Positions 61,388 to 64,000 of a stretch of DNA of 64,000 bases are shown here, in pieces. Within the stretch, counting starts at the first letter, position 1; each line of letters begins with the position of its first letter. The position numbers were made by a program, and so were the translations under genes. The stretch comes from Tetranychus cinnabarinus (Eukaryota; Arthropoda; Arachnida; Trombidiformes; Tetranychidae), in contig WHVY01000003.1 in NCBI GenBank assembly GCA_022266195.1, forward strand, positions 1,550,001 through 1,614,000, written 5' to 3'. Below the pieces are notes generated by a model. The model saw only the letters and a program-made list of their open reading frames with translations, searched no databases and was not told the origin of the DNA.

Positions 61388-62880
61388 TTGCAAAATAAGC
61401 AATGGTTAATGTGTACTTGACATCAAAATTAGAGCGTAAGAACAGGAGATGGGATTCTAGTTTAATAACCTATTATTGTTGTATTTATTGATGAAATTAG
61501 CGAAACTAGCATCAATATTAAAATGTGTTCAATGCTCAAGGTATTCACTTCAATTCTTAAATGATTAATAGCAAAAATAAGACCAATCATTTGGATTTTA
61601 CACCAGGAAATGCTTAAATCACAGCAAATTCAAACTAAAAAACACTCTTTCTTTACTTTCTATGCATAATAAGCACTATTTACAACTTTACAATTTTGAC
61701 GATGCAAGTTTTAGCACTGTTTGAGAACCACTTTGAGTTGCAAGTTGCGACTTTATGGGCTTGTAGAAGAATGAAAACTGCATCCATGAGTGCTATTAAA
61801 ATGATTCTCCGATCAACAGTTTTCGAGCAAATAGAGGTCAAAGCTGAAACTTCGATTCGCTTTTGTACGAGTTTGCAAAAGAGATTTTTTCAAGAGATTC
61901 ATTTTCATTAAGTAACTTTCGATGGGAAACCAGAAAATGAACTTATTTTGAGCAATAACCTTTTCTGTTTCTGAAAAAATAGATAAGTGCGATTTTCAGT
62001 TAAATCGACATATCTTTGTGACCGTATGATTTAGCGGACTAAAACCTCGTATTCCTGAATAGAAATCAATTGTACACTTTGGGGATTGAACACTTTTTTC
62101 TAGGTATCGCCGGTTCTCTTGATTTTAGACGTTGACCTTAAAAGTTTGACCATCAATAGTACGTGAATGGCTTAACCCACAAACATCATTCTATGATCAA
62201 ACATTAGTTTCTATTATGAACTCTAGATAAATCGAAAATTTAGAGCCTTCAAGATTCTACAAACGAAGTTATGGCACTGAATTACTTACGCTGACAGATT
62301 TGATTCTTCATCGATAAACGTAAATGGCTACTTTTGAATGCTCACAATAAGATTGATTAGGTCAGATTTTCTTGCATATATAATCAAATCATGTCATAGT
62401 CCATGATTAAATCTAATTTTTGAACAAAGAATGATGCTTGTGGGTTAAGCCATTCTCGCAATATTGGTGGTCAAAGTTTTCAGGTCAATCACCAAAATCA
62501 AGAGAACCGTCGATAACTTGAAAAAAGTGTTCAATTACCAATGTGTACAATTGATTTTTGTACACGATTATGAGGTTTTAGTCCTCTAAATTATACGGTC
62601 ACAAAGATATGTCGATTTAACTGAAAATCGAACTTATCTCTTTATCCAGAAATCGAAAAGGTTATTGATCAAAATAAGTTCGTTTTCTGGTTGCCTATCA
62701 AAATTCATTCCATGGAAATGAATATCTTGAAAAAATCTTATTCCAAACTCGTACAAAAGCGAATCGAAGTTGCAACTGCGACTTCTGTTTGCAGGAAAAC
62801 CTTTCGTTGGAGAAACATTTTATTAGCACAAATCGACACAGTTTTTGTGTCCCTACAAACGATCAAAGTCTAAATTTGCA
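61388..62880. repeat. Foldback repeat element 3 (right arm truncated)
   Basis: The left arm runs from about 61388 to 62205, then a loop, then an inverted arm from about 62400 to 62880, where homology ends inside the arm. The first part, about 61388-61600, is the reverse complement of about 60800-61015 with very few differences, making a strong palindrome around the spacer 61016-61387. Confidence 0.65.
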
Positions 62881-62964
62881 AGAACTTTATTTCTAGCCGT
62901 TTTTTGTGTCAAGTTTGATGCATAAATGTAACAATTGTGTAAATTGTATCTTTTTAGTAACATT

Positions 62965-64000
62965 CCATCAGCATAAGTAGCATCAATATAATCAATGCTC
63001 AGGGTACTCAATCGCATTCTTAAATACTAATATCTAGATCTGAGTGACAGACTGGAGACGGGGGACTGACAAAATGTGAGAAGTAAAAATTGAACTGAGA
63101 ACAACAAAAAAATGTTTGAATAATAGCAAATTCAAGCATAATAAACAATTTTGCTTTACTTAATATGCAAAATCAACTTTATACTTTTATGCGATGCAAG
63201 TTTTAACACTGGTTGAGAACCACATCGAGTAAAGAGTTGAGACTTGTAATAATCTGCAGAAGCACAAAACTGCATCCATGAGTGCTATTAAAATGATTCT
63301 CCGATCAACAGTTTTCGAGCAAATAGAGGTCAAAGCTGAAACTTCGATTCGCTTTTGTACGAGTTTGGAATAAGATATTTTCAAGAGATTCATTTTCATT
63401 AAGTAACTTTCGATGGGCAACCAGAAAATGAACTTATTTTGAGCAATAACCTTTTCGATTTCTGGATAAAGAGATAAGTTCGATTTTCAGTTAAATCGAC
63501 ATATCTTTGTGACCGTATAATTTAGAGGACTAAAACCTCATAATCGTGTACAAAAATTAATTGTACACATTGGTAATTGAACACTTTTTTCAAGTTATCG
63601 ACGGTTCTCTTGATTTTGGTGATTGACCTGAAAACTTTGACCACCAATATTGCGAGAATGGCTTAACCCACAATCACCATTCTTTGATCAAACATTAGAT
63701 CTATTACTTGCTATAACTTAATATGACTTTACATCCAAGAAAATCTCTTCTAGTTTATTCAATTATCAATATTCATTAACCATTTACTCTTATTGATAAA
63801 GAATAAAAAATGATAGCATGAGTAGTAAAGTTTTATAAATCCGTTTGTAGAATCTTGAAGATTCTAAATTTTCGAAATATCCAGAGTTCATAATAGAAAC
63901 TAATATTTGACCAAAGAATGATGTTTGTGGGTGCTATCATGCTCGAAATATCGATGATCAAAGTTTTCCGATTTTCGGACAAAATCAAGAGAACTGTCTA
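62965..64000. repeat. Foldback repeat element 4 (runs off the window)
   Basis: A new left arm starts near AGCATCAATATAATCAATGC (about 62975), carries a small unrelated stretch at about 63025-63130, and continues to about 63690. After a loop, an inverted arm begins near 63890 (CATAATAGAAACTAATATTTG) and leaves the window at 64000. Confidence 0.6.

Noticed and set aside
58080..64000. Possible CRISPR-like or tandem array
   Set aside because: The repeats are long, diverged and alternately inverted, without short regular spacers; this is eukaryotic foldback repeat DNA.
52134..64000. Search for tRNA-like B-box motifs (GTTCGA-type) in the repeat region
   Set aside because: Matches such as AGTTCGATT sit in the repeat arms without a cloverleaf or an A box, so no tRNA was called.

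Overview
The window is eukaryotic nuclear DNA. It is AT-rich, its genes have spliced exons with GT-AG junctions, and most introns are short (about 55-110 bases). The gene set is arthropod: innexins, dual oxidase, AMPK, a cycle/BMAL1 homologue, Mediator 16, PCIF1 and a DAXX-like protein. It also holds a soluble glycosyltransferase of bacterial type, the class known to have been acquired by spider mites. My inference is a chelicerate, most likely a spider mite such as Tetranychus. No viral genome, CRISPR array, tRNA or rRNA gene was seen.

Layout. 0.8-2.7 kb: mitochondrial citrate carrier (+). 3.2-3.5 kb: small inverted-repeat element. 4.0-4.8 kb: PRAS40/Lobe-like TORC1 regulator (-). 5.3-9.5 kb: two closely related innexins arranged tail to tail. 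9.8-10.3 kb: RpL37 (+), converging on glycine-cleavage T-protein (-, 10.3-12.1 kb). 12.4-14.4 kb: DAXX-like histone chaperone (-). 15.4-21.9 kb: two tandem AMPK alpha genes (-) with identical nine-exon structures. 23.2-24.6 kb: UDP-glycosyltransferase (+). 25.4-28.2 kb: MED16 (+). 29.0-30.0 kb: unidentified membrane protein (+). 31.1-37.3 kb: cycle/BMAL1 (+) with two long introns. 38.3-45.3 kb: 24-exon Duox (-). 47.3-48.5 kb: stand-alone methylene-THF dehydrogenase/cyclohydrolase (+). 49.2-52.1 kb: PCIF1 (+). 52.9-53.3 kb: decayed fragment of a second Duox. 56.0-57.2 kb: SMP-30/regucalcin (+). 57.6-57.8 kb: mariner-type MITE. 58-64 kb: a cluster of long foldback repeats without convincing genes.

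The genes are mostly unrelated housekeeping and signalling loci rather than a pathway cluster. Two themes do recur. AMPK and PRAS40/Lobe both feed into TORC1. The glycine-cleavage T-protein and the methylene-THF dehydrogenase both belong to folate one-carbon metabolism.

The most interesting signals are predicted losses or changes of key residues in otherwise intact proteins. PCIF1 has FPPY where the family has its catalytic NPPF. The UGT has proline in place of the catalytic histidine. The PRAS40-like protein lacks the C-terminal Akt-site threonine. Other points of interest are a gene-conversion-like tract between the AMPK copies, a cycle protein that keeps the BMAL1-type transactivation tail, CTCF-consensus motifs on both sides of the innexin pair, and the foldback repeat cluster. 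Exon joins were worked out by hand from splice motifs and reading frame, and all multi-exon models below close in frame.
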